64,000 bases of DNA, taken from assembly GCA_022494885.1 (NCBI GenBank), contig JAGVSM010002703.1, positions 496,001-560,000 of the forward strand. The letters are read 5' to 3'. Shown piece by piece: positions 36,101 through 48,079 of this stretch. The stretch is from Micrasema longulum. Lineage: Eukaryota; Arthropoda; Insecta; Trichoptera; Brachycentridae. Position numbers and translations under genes: made by a program. The notes beneath the pieces are model-generated. The model was given only the letters and a program-made list of their open reading frames with translations, had not been told where the DNA came from and searched no databases. The first letter of the stretch is position 1; the number at the start of each line of letters is the position of its first letter.

Positions 36101-36957
36101 TATCATATTCCACAAATAATAGAATGGACAGCGGAGAAAGTAGAAAATGACAATCCTCAGTAGTGGAATTGTTAGGTTTGTTATACATATCTTATTTGTA
36201 TTTCTTTTGTTCACAAACTGAAATAATTAACCGAATTAATAATTATTGAGAATATATTAAAATGCGTAGATAAATATAGGTTTCAAATCTGATGTATTGA
36301 CCGCTTATTCTACATTTTCAGCATTTACAGTTTCATGTAACTAATTATATTTAAATGGTTTCCATTGAACTTGATTTATATATCAGTAGTTAAAAAAGCT
36401 TTCTTAGTCTAGCTAAGAGCTTCAATTAATAATTTTACTAGTCTACTTATTTATTAAAATACTTGTTGGTTCATTTATTATGATTATATTATTAAGTTTT
36501 CGTAGTTATTTAACCTGTACTCCGAACCAGATAATGTTTTTATACTTAAGATCATGACATAAGCTTGATTTATGACTTTGGAAAACATAATATCTTCGGT
36601 GTTTTGTATTAAGGGCAAATAAGCCATTTTTAGGAAAGTCTGCCATAGATTATTTTATATACACATTTTTTAGATGCTTAATGGAAAGTAAGTGAAAATT
36701 AACATATTTTATATTTTTGCATAAGGTAGTCCAAAAAGTAATTATAAAGTTAAAAATGCTTTACATGTAAAATGGGCTTATTCGCCCTTTCTACAAAACA
36801 CCAACTAATATTGCACTGGAGTGTTAAAATTTGATAAAAAATCGCAAGCACAGCAAAAATTGGTAGTTTTCTTGATGATAACTGTTTTCAGAAAAATAAT
36901 ACAGTTACTGAAAACAAAGTTTTTCAGTTTTTTATTTTCCCATGAAAAAAATGCAAC
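33181..36957. other. mostly unexplained AT-rich intergenic sequence
   Basis: No gene was recognised. Local features are an imperfect inverted repeat at 33619-33643 and 33667-33693 (gtgacg..tcactctcg), a CpG-richer patch at 33690-33800 that could be a distant 5' exon or promoter, another CpG patch at 34860-34990, and a family-C repeat at 35740-35960. Confidence 0.4.
35740..35960. repeat. family-C repeat copy
   Basis: Matches 29283-29530: 'caaccggaaatatatcaaac', 'tcattggttg', acttgtgacgtcattcaaag and 'aatttcccattgcactgaac'. Confidence 0.55.
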
Positions 36958-36970
36958 ATTAGCATAAATT

Positions 36971-37376
36971 ATATAAATAAAACACGAGTGATACTTTAAT
37001 ACACAAATTTGGAATATCCAGTGACCGGTTTCATCGCTTTCGCGACATCTTCGAGACTGGTATCTTTATTAAAAAGTTAAATGTATTTATACAGAACAGA
37101 GGTAAGGATACATAATTCAAAGTTATATGTAAGTAAATTAAATAAAGTTATTTTTATCTTAACTTTGAATTATGTATCCTTACCTCTGTTCTGTATAAAT
37201 ACATTTAACTTTTAATAAATTTTTAATAAAGATACCAGTCTCGAAGATGTCGCGAAAGCGATGAAACCGGTCACTGGATATTCCAAATTTGTGGATTAAA
37301 GTATCACTCGTGTTTTATTTATGTAATAAATTACAATGAACTTCCATCAAGAATTTTCACTTACAAACTTAAATGT
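36971..37376. mobile_element. large palindromic (family-B) insertion with 13-bp flanking repeats
   Basis: The arms, about 36980-37135 and 37155-37312, are near-perfect complements (acacgagtgatactttaat versus attaaagtatcactcgtgt; ggtaaggatacataattcaa versus its complement), folding about a centre near 37147. The direct repeat ATTAGCATAAATT flanks it at 36958-36970 and 37377-37389. No ORF is present. One-arm fragments lie at 18488-18650 and 20415-20500. Confidence 0.75.
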
Positions 37377-37419
37377 ATTAGCATAAATTCTTAGTATTTC
37401 ATCTTCTTCTTTGTTTGCT

Positions 37420-37720
37420 CTTGAAAGAGCATTTGTGGTCACATTGGCAGAAGGGAAGCACGTTGTTAGGATCCGCCTGCATCAGTTGTAAGACCTTTTC
37501 CGCGAGATCGAGTTCCCTCTACTCTTCCATGTTATCTCTTCGTCTCGTTGCGTGGCTATGTAAAGTACCTGAGAATAAGGATTTGCACAATGGAAGAAAG
37601 ACACTGTTCAATTCTTAATTCTCGTATTATAGAAAAATTAATTGTATGGGCTGTCCACGCAACATTCTGCACCAGAACCACATTTCAAACATCACGTCTC
37701 AATGATACTGCCTGGTATTT
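37420..37720 (-). mobile_element. LINE C-terminal fragment, degenerate
   Basis: Minus-strand conceptual reading in shifting frames gives FEMWFWCRMLR, then a block around SIVQILILRYF and ATRRDEEITW, resembling the RRML..GH..RRDE pattern near the end of many LINE ORF2 proteins. Confidence 0.5.
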
Positions 37721-38370
37721 CTTAAGGCTATCATTTGTTTTATTATAAACACTCCCTCCCATGTATTTTCAACATATTAAATTCATCAATGCTCCATTTC
37801 ACAATGTTTATATATTAAAAAAAGCAATATTGTTTATGCCATACCATTTCTAAAGTTGTCATGATCAAAATTAATTAAATTTTTTATATTTTTTGGCCGA
37901 TGTACAAGTTAATAACTGCATTTGAATAATAAATTAAGTAAAATTACTTAATTTTGTAATACGCTTATGTTACCACAAGTCAGTTGCTGTGACTAGTTAA
38001 GTTTCACTAGCTTTTAATATTTATCCATCCTAGAAATCATTTTTGTAAAACTTTTGAAAGTGTGATAATGGGTGTTGTGATTTTATAAATTATAAACATA
38101 CCATTCCTCGGTCAAAATGACTGACAAAGATAGATGTAAGATGTTCATCTTTATGTTCCTCCTTGTCATTACTACCCTCTATGCGAGCTTTATATTTACT
38201 TTTATGACAATGTCAAAGCTAAATATTATTCCATCCTAAATAAATCATATGGATTGAAATTATAATTACATAGTCCATTTATTGATAAGTAAGATATTAT
38301 AATCCACGAAGTAGTCAACGAAAGATAAGGCAAATTGGTTCACTACCTTAAAACATACTAAATTTATTTG

Positions 38371-38575
38371 ACAATATTTTGAGTTTGACTAAATGTTTGT
38401 AGAAAAGCCTGGATTTCACTTCGCAGGGATTACGATTGAAAAATAGACAGAATACAGTGTATAAAGTGGCCACTTAAATCAGCCAATGGCATGTCATAAG
38501 CTCTGTAAATGTCTAGACTTCTGTATTCCCTTCTCGAAAATGTTTTCCTGTTGCAATAAATTTCAACATTGATTT
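38371..38575. repeat. family-A element copy (short)
   Basis: Begins 'acaatattttgagtttgact', continues 'gcctggatttcacttcgcag' and ends 'cttctcgaaaatgttttcct', with 'aaatcagccaatggcatgtc' inside. Confidence 0.6.
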
Positions 38576-40492
38576 AGTTTGACTTTGTGGTTTGTGGCCA
38601 TACGGAATTATCAAATACTCTAGTAAATCACCTTAAGCAATTTATTAGAAGATATCGTTGACGGCAATCCATCTGCATGTGTAATATTACCGCCTAAGTC
38701 ATTCAGTCATGCCATTTGGCTGTAAATATATTTAAACATTGGTAGTAAAAACAAACAAAAACATAATATTTAATTGTAAAGTGAGATTTAAACAATTTTA
38801 CTGAATACATATAATTTATTTTTTTTAATCTCTAAAAGAGGTCAAATTTGAGTTATGCGGTGATAGATTGCCGTCAATGATATGCAAAATTGTTTGTAAG
38901 TCAAAATTTCTAACTTGTCTTTGAGTAATGCTTTGTTTGTAAAAAAAACAAAAAAAAAAATATTAAAAAAAAAAACAGTTTTTTAATAATATCTGGAAGT
39001 AAAAGTAAAATTAATAGCCATAGTTTCTCATAAGTCTTAAGAACAATCCTCATCAAATGGAAAATTGCATTTTTTTTTTGATGTACAGTAATGGACCATG
39101 TGATTTTGTTTAAAATATTGTTACTTTTACACCACAAGTTAGTAACATTTGTTTTAATTTTTTACTGTATGCCCCCGAAACATCTAGATACGAGGTTCGG
39201 CTTTGTGGATTACTTTGATTTGTCCATTTTAAAAATATGTTTTATTTCCATAAAATTATCTGTTTAATTTGTATTGAAATTATTTGGATAGTAGATTGTT
39301 GAAATATTGTTGTGTATATAAACAAATTGTTGGAAGCAATATGTAGATGTTTAAAATTCTTAGTTTTTCTTGTTAGCTTATCAATCTAAACTAATAAAAA
39401 GACATGGTAGGCTTATGTTGTCATTTGTATGTGCATAAAAATGTATTTGAACAATAAGGAGCTCAGTGGAATTATGTAGTGTTAAAATTATGTTTTTTCG
39501 TAATTTTATTGGTAATCATAATTATATTGTTACTTTCCAGGGGTACATAATTTTTTGTGGAATGAGTCAGTTTTGATTTTTGTTTTATTAAAATAGTTTA
39601 AATTAGAAAGAATTTTATATAGCCTTTTTGAAATTGAACCTGAGACCTCACATGCAAGGTGATAGATAATACACTAATCAACTACCATGCTGATGAATTT
39701 TGTAAATGAAATCATTTGTAATTAAAAAAAGATTTTTGATATTTTAAAAACATCATTTTACTTTGTTGTCTGTTATCTCCCGTGGGTAAGTTTTGCTAAA
39801 ACTATCCTCCTAAATCTTTATCTTTCACTTAGCTCCTTAATTTTCATAGTTTATTTGAAATGTTTTCCTTTCACAAATAACACCTCTAATAACTTTGTAA
39901 AAATAATTAAAAAAAAACTGTGAGGCCATTTTTAATTGTATATAACTTTTTCATTCATTACATTTATTAATATTTCTTGTTCTCTTTACAACTTCTTAGT
40001 TTAAACATATTTAATTTTGTAGATTTGTTTTTATTTAATGTGTTGTGAGTCATTAATTTACTTTTAATTTAGAATAAATAATTTAATAGTTTAATAGTTA
40101 GTTAAATTGTTTTTAATCTTGTTATTTAACGTCTTTTTAATTTTCATTAGAATATTGTGAATATTTAAAAAATCAGATTCAGATGTATTGAAAGACATTG
40201 TTTTGTCCTAAAGATAAGGTCAAAATCAACTGCATTTCTAATTGTCTTTTCAAACAGTAATCGTAAGAATCTGATGTAATAGTAAATATAAAAAAATATG
40301 TACACTAAAAACTCTTTCAAAATTCTCATTGAACAACTTCAAACATTTATTTTTTAAAATACAAATTCAATCAACAGTAGTAAAATTGTTTCGCCTTTTG
40401 TATGTTTATATATGGATTAATTTTATATTAAATTGCTTGTCACGACACACAAAGCTCTGCAGAAATTCATTAGCTAGAGATTTTGAACAATG
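38576..40492. other. AT-rich stretch, little recognised
   Basis: No gene was recognised. Poly-A/T-rich tracts occur at 38940-38975. A decayed tRNA-SINE-like head (ttgaacctgagacctcacat...) may lie at 39635-39700 on the minus strand. Confidence 0.4.
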
Positions 40493-40494
40493 TA

Positions 40495-41193
40495 CAGTAG
40501 GCCCTCGACTTTCCCACATAATTGGTTCCTGCGAATATTGAATGTTGGAAAGTCGAGGGATGTAAAAAAAATCGTCAATTGTATTATAAGATATTTACGT
40601 TTTCCATTGGGATCACATACTTCCATGACAGGAAAAAAATTGTCAAGAAGAATGAAGTTTCTTTAATATTTTTGATTGTTAATATCTCGACGATTTTATC
40701 AGCTTTTCCTTCTTCACTTTTATTGTGTATTTCATTTACCAGTTACTCAATTAAGTATTCATTTGACAGAGGTACTGAATAAGATTCAATCAACTCATTA
40801 ACATCTTCGTTGTTGGCGTTGTAATTATTTCGTCTGATAGTTTCCAGAGTTACTTCAGAATTTAAAAAATCACTCATCGTTTGTGGGCATAATTGTTTCC
40901 AAGAACCTTTCTTTGTAGTCTTTATTGCGTTCCATATACATATTGCAGTTCTCCCGAAATTCGCTTAATGTAAGCACACCTCCCCTGTCCGTTTTCTTGA
41001 TGGCCTGATTCATAATGTTCCTCACATAATATTGTTCAAAAGTAGCTATCACTATTTGACTGCGGGAGCAACTGCATGGAAGTGAACATTTTTTGCATTA
41101 TTTATAAAAATCTGTAAAAAACATCATTTTTTTAAAATGTGCAAAATAGCGATTTGTGCGAAAGGAGAATGTGTGGATGTCGAAGGCGGCCTG
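40495..41193 (-). mobile_element. pogo/Tigger-like element (699 bp)
   Basis: The left end CAGTAGGCCCTCGACTTTCC and the complement of the right end CAGGCCGCCTTCGACATCCA are TIRs, with TA at 40493-40494 and 41194-41195. On the minus strand a 60-codon frame (41052-40870) and its continuation (VTLETIRRNNYNANNEDVNE, LIESYSVPLSNEYLIE) resemble a degenerate transposase C-terminus. It is internally deleted and not autonomous. Confidence 0.7.
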
Positions 41194-41285
41194 TATTTTG
41201 TTTTACATAAAAGCTTGTTTCGGGTAGTTAGTTTTTAAAAATTGATATCTGTCAACATCATAAAGTAAAGATATCTGCTAAAGTA

Positions 41286-41846
41286 CAGTAGTACCTCGTT
41301 AATCTTAACCTTTGGAATGCGAGCATCATGTGTAACCTGAATGTTTATAGCTGCAACGGATTCTGTTGAGTAAACTACAAAATTTGTCAATCTCGTCGTT
41401 TATCACAGAAGATTGACGGAAGAGTGATTTTTGACACTAATTTCTATTGCTTTCTCAATTGTCGGTAAATATTTATACGGATAAATATTAAATAATGTAG
41501 TTTTAAATTGTTATGAACTTTTAATTCTGATAATCCGAACAGTTAGTTACGCCAGCGCTTCTCAACCTTTTTAAGCCTTCGGACAAGTGAAAATTGGAGA
41601 AATTTTTCGCGGACCGATAACGCAGGTATAAAACCTTTTTTTATTCAGTATTTTGTTTATTGGGTTTTAATATTATATTATAACAGGCATAGAAATAACA
41701 AATGACGCTTTTTTTAGTACAGGAATTTTAAAATAGGCGACAAGTAATTCTTCGGACCGGCAGAAAATCGCAATGGACGGGCGGTTGGGAAACGATGCTT
41801 TTAATCACTCCCAAGTCCCAAATAGTTCAGATTAACAAGTGTACTG
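41286..41846. mobile_element. pogo/Tigger-like MITE interrupted by a hAT MITE
   Basis: The left end CAGTAGTACCTCGTTAATCT and the complement of the right end CAGTACACTTGTTAATCTGA are imperfect TIRs. TA precedes the left end at 41284-41285; the right TA is lost. The hAT-like element at 41553-41797 lies inside. Confidence 0.6.
41553..41797. mobile_element. hAT-like MITE (245 bp)
   Basis: Starts CAGCGCTTCTCAACC and ends GGTTGGGAAACGATG, TIRs of the hAT type, with subterminal cggaccga/gaccgg blocks on either side. No clear 8-bp target duplication remains. Confidence 0.7.
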
Positions 41847-43849
41847 ACACACAAACAAGTCGAAGTTATATTAACAGTCAGTGCAAGTCTGACTAGATGA
41901 TTTGTAAAGAAAATCATGATTGTTGTGTATAATAATATGCATTTCATACGAAAACAATGTTTTTATTGACTGATCAAAGTGGCAATGACTTATTTTTGAA
42001 TAATATTATTGTATTATTTAGCGATTGACTAATTACGTATTTAGTTTGCTATTAAAATTTAGAAGAATTTAGATATTTTAATTTACATTTTACGTTTTTC
42101 GCTCAAATTAATAGAGAAAATAAAATGCTTAATATATTTATTTTTTTACCGCATTTAGCTATGTAATACTTTAAAACTGAAATTTCGCTCTTACATGAGC
42201 AGATGATACGATTAGTCTAAGACATATTTGTATTTAATTTATTTTTGTTGTGCAATCTTTTAAATAAATTGATTTACATGAAGCTATTAATTTTTCATTG
42301 TCTGTTTAGTTATAATAGAAAATTAATAGTTCCATTGAAAATAAAAATCATTCTTCTGGCGTATAAGCAATACTGATTCAGTTCTAAAGATTTTATATTG
42401 GGATTAGAAAACTTTGAGATTGGCTTAAATATGAAGATTATTTAAAAAAATATGCATTATGGCATACACTTTATTTAGACCTGTGTTCAAGTGTTCCTAC
42501 AGGAACGCTGTTATTCAAGTCATAAATCATCTCAAAAATATTTTTTCTAATAATTTTCCTTGTTCACACAGTGCACAGTGATAAATCTCTTTCAAGACCA
42601 ACCAGAAAGATAAAATATTCTATAAAAATATGAGATTTGATTAAAAAAAAACATAAATATTTTCTGCTCTATTGGGAATTAAATTTCTACACGCGGGCTA
42701 TGTTTCTAACCTAGCCAGTCTATGTAGCTCGGTTGGATTTAAGATAAAAAAATATTTTGAAAACGATTGTGAATATTTTGCTACATCCTTTAGAAATAGG
42801 AAATATTAAAATTTCTCAAAGCTATTCTTAGATTTTCATGGCCTTTTAGATGGTGTTCTTCTGGGTTATTATGTTAATTGATTTTTAAAATTTATTTCTG
42901 ATGTTTCAGACAGCATAATAACCCAAAAAACATCAGTACAATCTGTTGTTTACTGGTCTTCAGTCTTTTATTAATGCTGGTTTCAAAGTAATCTTATTTA
43001 TATGATTTCGGATGCAATGATTTAGTTCAGTTAAAATTTTGTTTAGAGTTGGCCAATGACAATAATGCTCCTAAATTTTTAAAAGTGTGTTCTTCCATGT
43101 AGTGTGTATTCAAAGATGTTTGGAAATCACAGTTTCGTTTTCTTATTTAAAATTCCGTTGCCAAACTGTTGAATAATTATAAAAATGTTACAATATGAGT
43201 GATGTTTTGTGTTACAAATATTAGCAATATTATATATTATATTATTTATGTATTTACATATCAACTCCCTCCAACTTTAAAGAATTGTAAGTTTCAAAAT
43301 ATTTTCAAGTGATAAAGTCAACGTCTTTCTGTTATTTGTATAAAAATCATGTATTATAAGCCGGAGGGTTTGACATATTTTTTTAATTACATATGTTTTC
43401 TATTTCTAACATTCCTGTATATTTTGTCATAAATATAATGCTCCAATTTAAAAACCATCTTAATAAATTATTTTTGAAATATATTGTGTTTCGATTTTAC
43501 TTTACGATTATTAAATATTTGTTTCCCCCTTTGTGTAAAGGTAAGTGCACTCAGCTGTCATCTGTTAGTTTTATTGTTTATTTCAATTACTTCTGATTTG
43601 AATACCCACCAAACTGAAGAAAAAAATTATTTACAAAGATGGTTGAAAAACAATGTTTTGTTATTTAAAAAGGAGACACCCTTGGTAAAAGGTAAAAATA
43701 ATTCCCTGGCCAAGAAAACTTTGCCGTGTTTCAATAAAAATAAGTTTTTTTTCCCAGATTGAAACCCACAGTCCACATTACTGAAAACAATCATATTGTG
43801 GGTAAGAATCATATTTAATTAAATCAAATTTAATCGAGAAATCATAGTC
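41847..43849. other. AT-rich stretch, one small hairpin
   Basis: No gene was recognised. An imperfect inverted repeat lies at 42849-42873 (ttctgggttattatg) and 42914-42934 (cataataacccaaaaa). Open frames at 43393-43812 are AT-rich noise. Confidence 0.4.
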
Positions 43850-44350
43850 TTTAACAAAACATAAGGTGTGAGTTTACAATTTATAAAAATAAGACCAATT
43901 GAACGTAGTAGCAGAAACCAGTCAGCCATAGAAAAGTGGAACTGAGATAATAGCACCTTTGTGAAGACTGAATTATCAAATCTACACAACAGTTGGAATG
44001 TTTTTGACTTTAACAAATGATTAGCAATGAATACACTAGTTTTTTTTTATATCACAAACAAGAATCTAATTATGTATTTGACCAGTTTTAATCATTTTTT
44101 TATTACCGGAAGATTTTTTTAGTGCTCTGGTGTTTTCTGCTAATTGAGAAATGCCGTTTTTGTGATCGACATCATTTTCAGAAGGTGATTAATACAGTTT
44201 TTTTTTGTATGAAAGCGGTCTGGCTGTTTAAAGCAGAACATAGAATTTACCTTACTGCACCCGATAACATCAATATATATATATTTTCTAAATTTTGGAC
44301 TGGCTGCTTCTGCATAACTACGTTCAATTATAGGTTTCACATTTATAATT
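43850..44350. repeat. family-D repeat copy
   Basis: Contains tttgtgaagactgaattatc, 'tgagaaatgccg', ctggctgtttaaagcagaac, ctgcacccgataacatc and ctgcataactacgttcaat, in the same order as 27780-28690. It is followed at once by the R1-like LINE. Confidence 0.6.
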
Positions 44351-44391
44351 ATTAAACCCAATATTTCATGTCCTCCCTAACATGAATCAAA

Positions 44392-46148
44392 CCTAGGACC
44401 AAAAAAGGCACCTGGTATTGACAGAGTTAACGGAGAAATTGTGAGAAATGTATGGTACTTTGCCAGGCGTGAATTCACAACTCTGATGAGTTTATGTCTA
44501 AAAGCAGGGATATTCCCAAAAGTTTGGAAAGTAGGATTGCTGCGGATCATCCCAAAGGGTACGGATAAAAAGGAATCTGATCCCAAGGCTTACAGGCCAA
44601 TAACGCTCCTCCCAGCTCTCGGTAAAATTCTTGAAAATCTCATTAGAAATAGGTTGGAAGGCTGGCTCTCTGCTCCCTCTCCAAAGCAGTACGGTTTTAC
44701 TAGAGCCCGGTCTACGGAGGATGCTATACTTCGTGCCAGCAAATGGAGAGATGATTGCCGGGCAAGATTTGCCTGTGGGATATTCCTCGATATCTCCGGT
44801 GCATTTGACAACGCCTGGTGGCCGATGGTATTGACAAAATTAAAATCCAGAGGTTGTCCGAAGGAACTTTTTGGGATCATCCGGAGCTACCTTAGTGATA
44901 GATCCATCTCTGTAGTCCACGGATCCATAACCGTGTGTAGAACGACGACCATGGGTTGTCCACAGGGTTCTATCCTGGGGCCATCACTATGGAACATACT
45001 ATTTGATGACTTGCTGCGTTTACCTTTTCCGGCAGGCAGCGATATGGTGGCTTACGCAGACGACGCTCTTCTTCTCTTGTCAGGAGACAGTAGAAGGGAG
45101 TTGGAAATTAGGGGGTGTGAGGCACTTAAACTAATTTTAGAATGGGGAAATAGGAACAGACTAACATTCTCACCGCAAAAGACTATGGGACTCATGGTGA
45201 AGGGTATCTCTGACAGAGGAAGAAAACCCACAATCAGGATGGATGGGCGGGGAATACGATTTTTCCAAGATGTAAGGTACTTGGGTGTCCTTTTGGATAC
45301 CCAAGGATCGTTTTTGGCTCATGCCAAAATGATATCCTCAAAGGCGTCTTCGCTTTTTATGAAAGTACGAAGGGTGAGCCGAGCAACGTGGGGAATAAAA
45401 AGTAATGGGGTCCGACTAATATACCGAGGAACTTATGTCGCACAATTAACATATGCTGCTAAAGTTTGGGCTCATCGTGCATCCTCTGGTGGCGTCTACA
45501 GGACCCTCCTGAGTGGCCAAAGAGCCCCTCTTATTGCACTCACGGGTGCTTATAGAACTGTGTCCACAGCCGCTTTACCTGTCCTGGCCGGGGAACTTCC
45601 GGCAGACTTAGAGGTAATGGAATCTGTTGCGGTGAAACTACTAAAAAAAAAGGTGAGTTGGTTACATATTTTGACATCAGTGTTCAACACCGAGAGGGTA
45701 GTAGATTAAAACCATTGACAAAAAGAATAACAGAAAAAACTATTGACGAGTGGCAAATTAGGTGGGATGCATCTCTGACGGGGCGCTGGACGCATACATT
45801 TTTTCCGGACATACGAAAAAGACTAAGCCTTAAGAAAATTAACTTGGATCACTGTGTTGTCCAGATGTTGTCTGGGCATGGTGAGTTTAGGTCAAAACTA
45901 TATGACCTCGCACTAGTAAGAGATCCTGAATGTACTTGCGGGGAGCCCCGTCAGACGGCTGAACATATCCCATGGCATTGCCCGCTTTTAGATACTGAAA
46001 GGGAAAATATGCTGAACGGCTTGACAGAGGTGACGAGGCCGATGTGGAATCCCAAGCTTATTGGCTAATCCAACTAACGTCAAAGCATTTTTTTATTTTG
46101 TGAGCGAATGGGTAGAAAAATGGGAGGAACTGGGTAAAGGCCTACCAT
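44392..46148 (+). mobile_element. R1-clade LINE ORF2 fragment (reverse transcriptase to C-terminal zinc knuckle)
   Basis: A long frame (to 45709) covers most of the RT domain: KKAPGIDRVNGEIV, KAYRPITLLPALGKILENLI, KQYGFTRARSTEDAI, CGIFLDISGAFDNAWWP, GCPQGSILGPSLWNILFDD and the catalytic VAYADDALLLL (YADD at 45053-45064), then the thumb region FFQDVRYLGVLLD. Near an A-run at about 45645-45655 the protein shifts frame and continues to IG at 46065 with the zinc-knuckle CTCGEPRQTAEHIPWHC. A second shift at about 46066 carries it to 46148 (FFYFVSEWVEKWEELG). The 5' endonuclease and ORF1 are absent. Features are R1-like, but the insertion is not in rDNA. Bases 46149-46700 may be its 3'UTR. Confidence 0.88.
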
Positions 46149-47295
46149 GAGTACTAAATCAGTTTAAGATGAAGGGATGCATACTTGGGTACTAGCATTG
46201 GTTGTCTGAACTGAACTCTTGTCCGTCTGTGTTGTTTCTGTCCCATAGAAGGGAAATGGTAAATTACAAATTTAAATAGTAGACTAACTCAAGAGAACCA
46301 CGCGCCGACCATGCTCTAGGACCCGTTTCGTCTGCTTTAAGGTCTGTGAAATTGTTAGGAAGATTAAGGTCTTTGCATAGGATTGTTTCTACTGTTGGTA
46401 TTAGGAAAATGGTTTTTGCGAGGAATTCAGTACTATGAAGAAAAGTAATTTCGCCTGAGTTCGATAGGGATCGTGTTAGGATCTGTGTTAGGATTTTGCC
46501 GGTAGTGTCTTAATGATTTGATGTTCCACTGTGATTTGTTATAGATACGTATTGTTTTTCTTCTGTTGATTGAGTGCATGTTGTATAGGGCAAATAATTC
46601 TAATGTTTCCTATATGTATTTGGGTTTCGTGTCGTTTGATTGATTTGTTTGTAGTACTACGTTCTTCTTCCTTTCCGATGCGGGATCTGGAGCGTACGGC
46701 CGCGGTCTCAATTTAGAACTAACACTGTATTCCTCCACTGTAATACTGGGAAATTAGAAAAGGGTGATTGTGCTGACTATGTGTATTTGATTGATCACAA
46801 ACTGACAAAACTGCAGTGAGGGGTACAATGAAAGTTTATTTGTTTTGTTATTTTCGCGGTTTGATTGTAAAGAAATATTAAATTTTCGCTTAATTAGTTT
46901 AAAAAAAAAAAAATTGATATTGATATGCGAAACTGAAGAAAGACTCAAGTCTTTATGAACAGTTTCGGGAAAGGGGTGGATGCTTTCATTGTATCACCCA
47001 AAGCACATACACACAAGAATAGTTTTTTCTTTCACTTAATGGGAAATGTTTAATGTTAAAAGATGTATTAAATTAATACTAAATTTGCGTTTGGTTAATA
47101 TATTACATATTTATATCTTTTACTGAAAAAATCTATACAAACTAAAAATATTAGGCAGGAAAAAAAAATGTACAGAAAAAAACAATCATGAAGAAGAAAA
47201 AAATATAAGAGCTCACGCATATTATAAGAGCACACGCATATGTTTGTGTGTGCACTATTTCGAGATTCAAAATAAATACAAATTTAAAATATAAT
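46149..47295. other. noncoding stretch after the R1-like LINE
   Basis: No gene was recognised. The first 500 bp are less AT-rich than the surroundings and could be the LINE 3'UTR. The rest is AT-rich. Confidence 0.35.
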
Positions 47296-47297
47296 TT

Positions 47298-47410
47298 TCC
47301 TTGCGGTGCCTTATAAGATCCCCTTGATGTTGGCGATCACTACATCGAAGGCATTTTGGTCTGCACTACTCCGAAGCCAGGACAACTGCATGTTGGATGT
47401 ACTCGCCATA
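47298..47410. repeat. interspersed repeat shared with 54105-54210
   Basis: Both copies read 'ttgcggtgccttat', 'ttggcgatcac', ctactccgaagcc/ctactccgaggct and aggacaac. Probably LINE-derived; origin not resolved. Confidence 0.5.
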
Positions 47411-47599
47411 GTGATTCCTAGGAAAAGATAACCAAAATGGTTTTCCATTGTCTTCTCTGGTGGATTTTTCTGTCAGGGTTACCTTCCCTTACCTGGTTGG
47501 TTCTGGTTTGGAGGCGCCAGAAAACTCGCCTTTCGTCCTCTCGTTATCTACTGGGATCACACCGTTATAAATGTGGTACAATTTTTATTATTATTAAAA

Positions 47600-47730
47600 A
47601 ATTTTTGCACCAAAACAAGCCATGAGGCCCAATTACAGTGATGAATTACATCACAGAACACCCAGGCTTGAGAAAATTCACATTTATTTTTTGGTTTTAT
47701 CACCGGGAATCTTGTCCACTACACCACGGA
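47600..47730 (-). repeat. S2 SINE copy, head damaged
   Basis: The complement ends with ttgttttggtgcaaaaa and contains 'tctcaagcctgggtgttctg'. The box-B region is deleted relative to 17262-17435. Confidence 0.65.
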
Positions 47731-47744
47731 GGACACCTACAATT

Positions 47745-47890
47745 TATGTATTTATTTATTTATTCACACTATTTATCAAAATACAATTCTATGTTCACTT
47801 TGCCCAGCTAACAAGGGTACATACCCCGTTCCAAGCTAGGCAATTACATTTTAATATATTATAATAGTTAACAAATTAATATAGAGAACA
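47745..47890 (-). mobile_element. LINE 3'-terminal fragment
   Basis: The complement contains gggtatgtacccttgttagc, then ctgggcaaagtgaaca, and ends in (aaat)n, like the 3' ends of LINE fragments elsewhere in the window. Confidence 0.4.
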
Positions 47891-47958
47891 GACAAACAAA
47901 ATATAAACTTATTTGGATACACATTTTGATTCATATACATACAGACATACACATATAT

Positions 47959-47960
<2 letters not shown>

Positions 47961-48001
<41 letters not shown>

Positions 48002-48010
48002 CATACACAC
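47961..48010. repeat. TA/CA microsatellite
   Basis: A (TA)n run of about 14-15 units is flanked by (AC)n and imperfect acat repeats. Confidence 0.9.
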
Positions 48011-48079
48011 ACACGTACATACACCCATGAGCATACACATACATAAATTCATAAAAACATAGACAAATTATTTATGCGA

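Noticed and set aside
44441..45709. Long intact reverse-transcriptase frame as a possible host gene
   Set aside because: The sequence is a standard R1-type ORF2 fragment, frameshifted downstream and lacking its 5' half.
47935..48060. Repeat array that might resemble CRISPR
   Set aside because: It is a TA/CA microsatellite with no spacers, in a eukaryotic genome.
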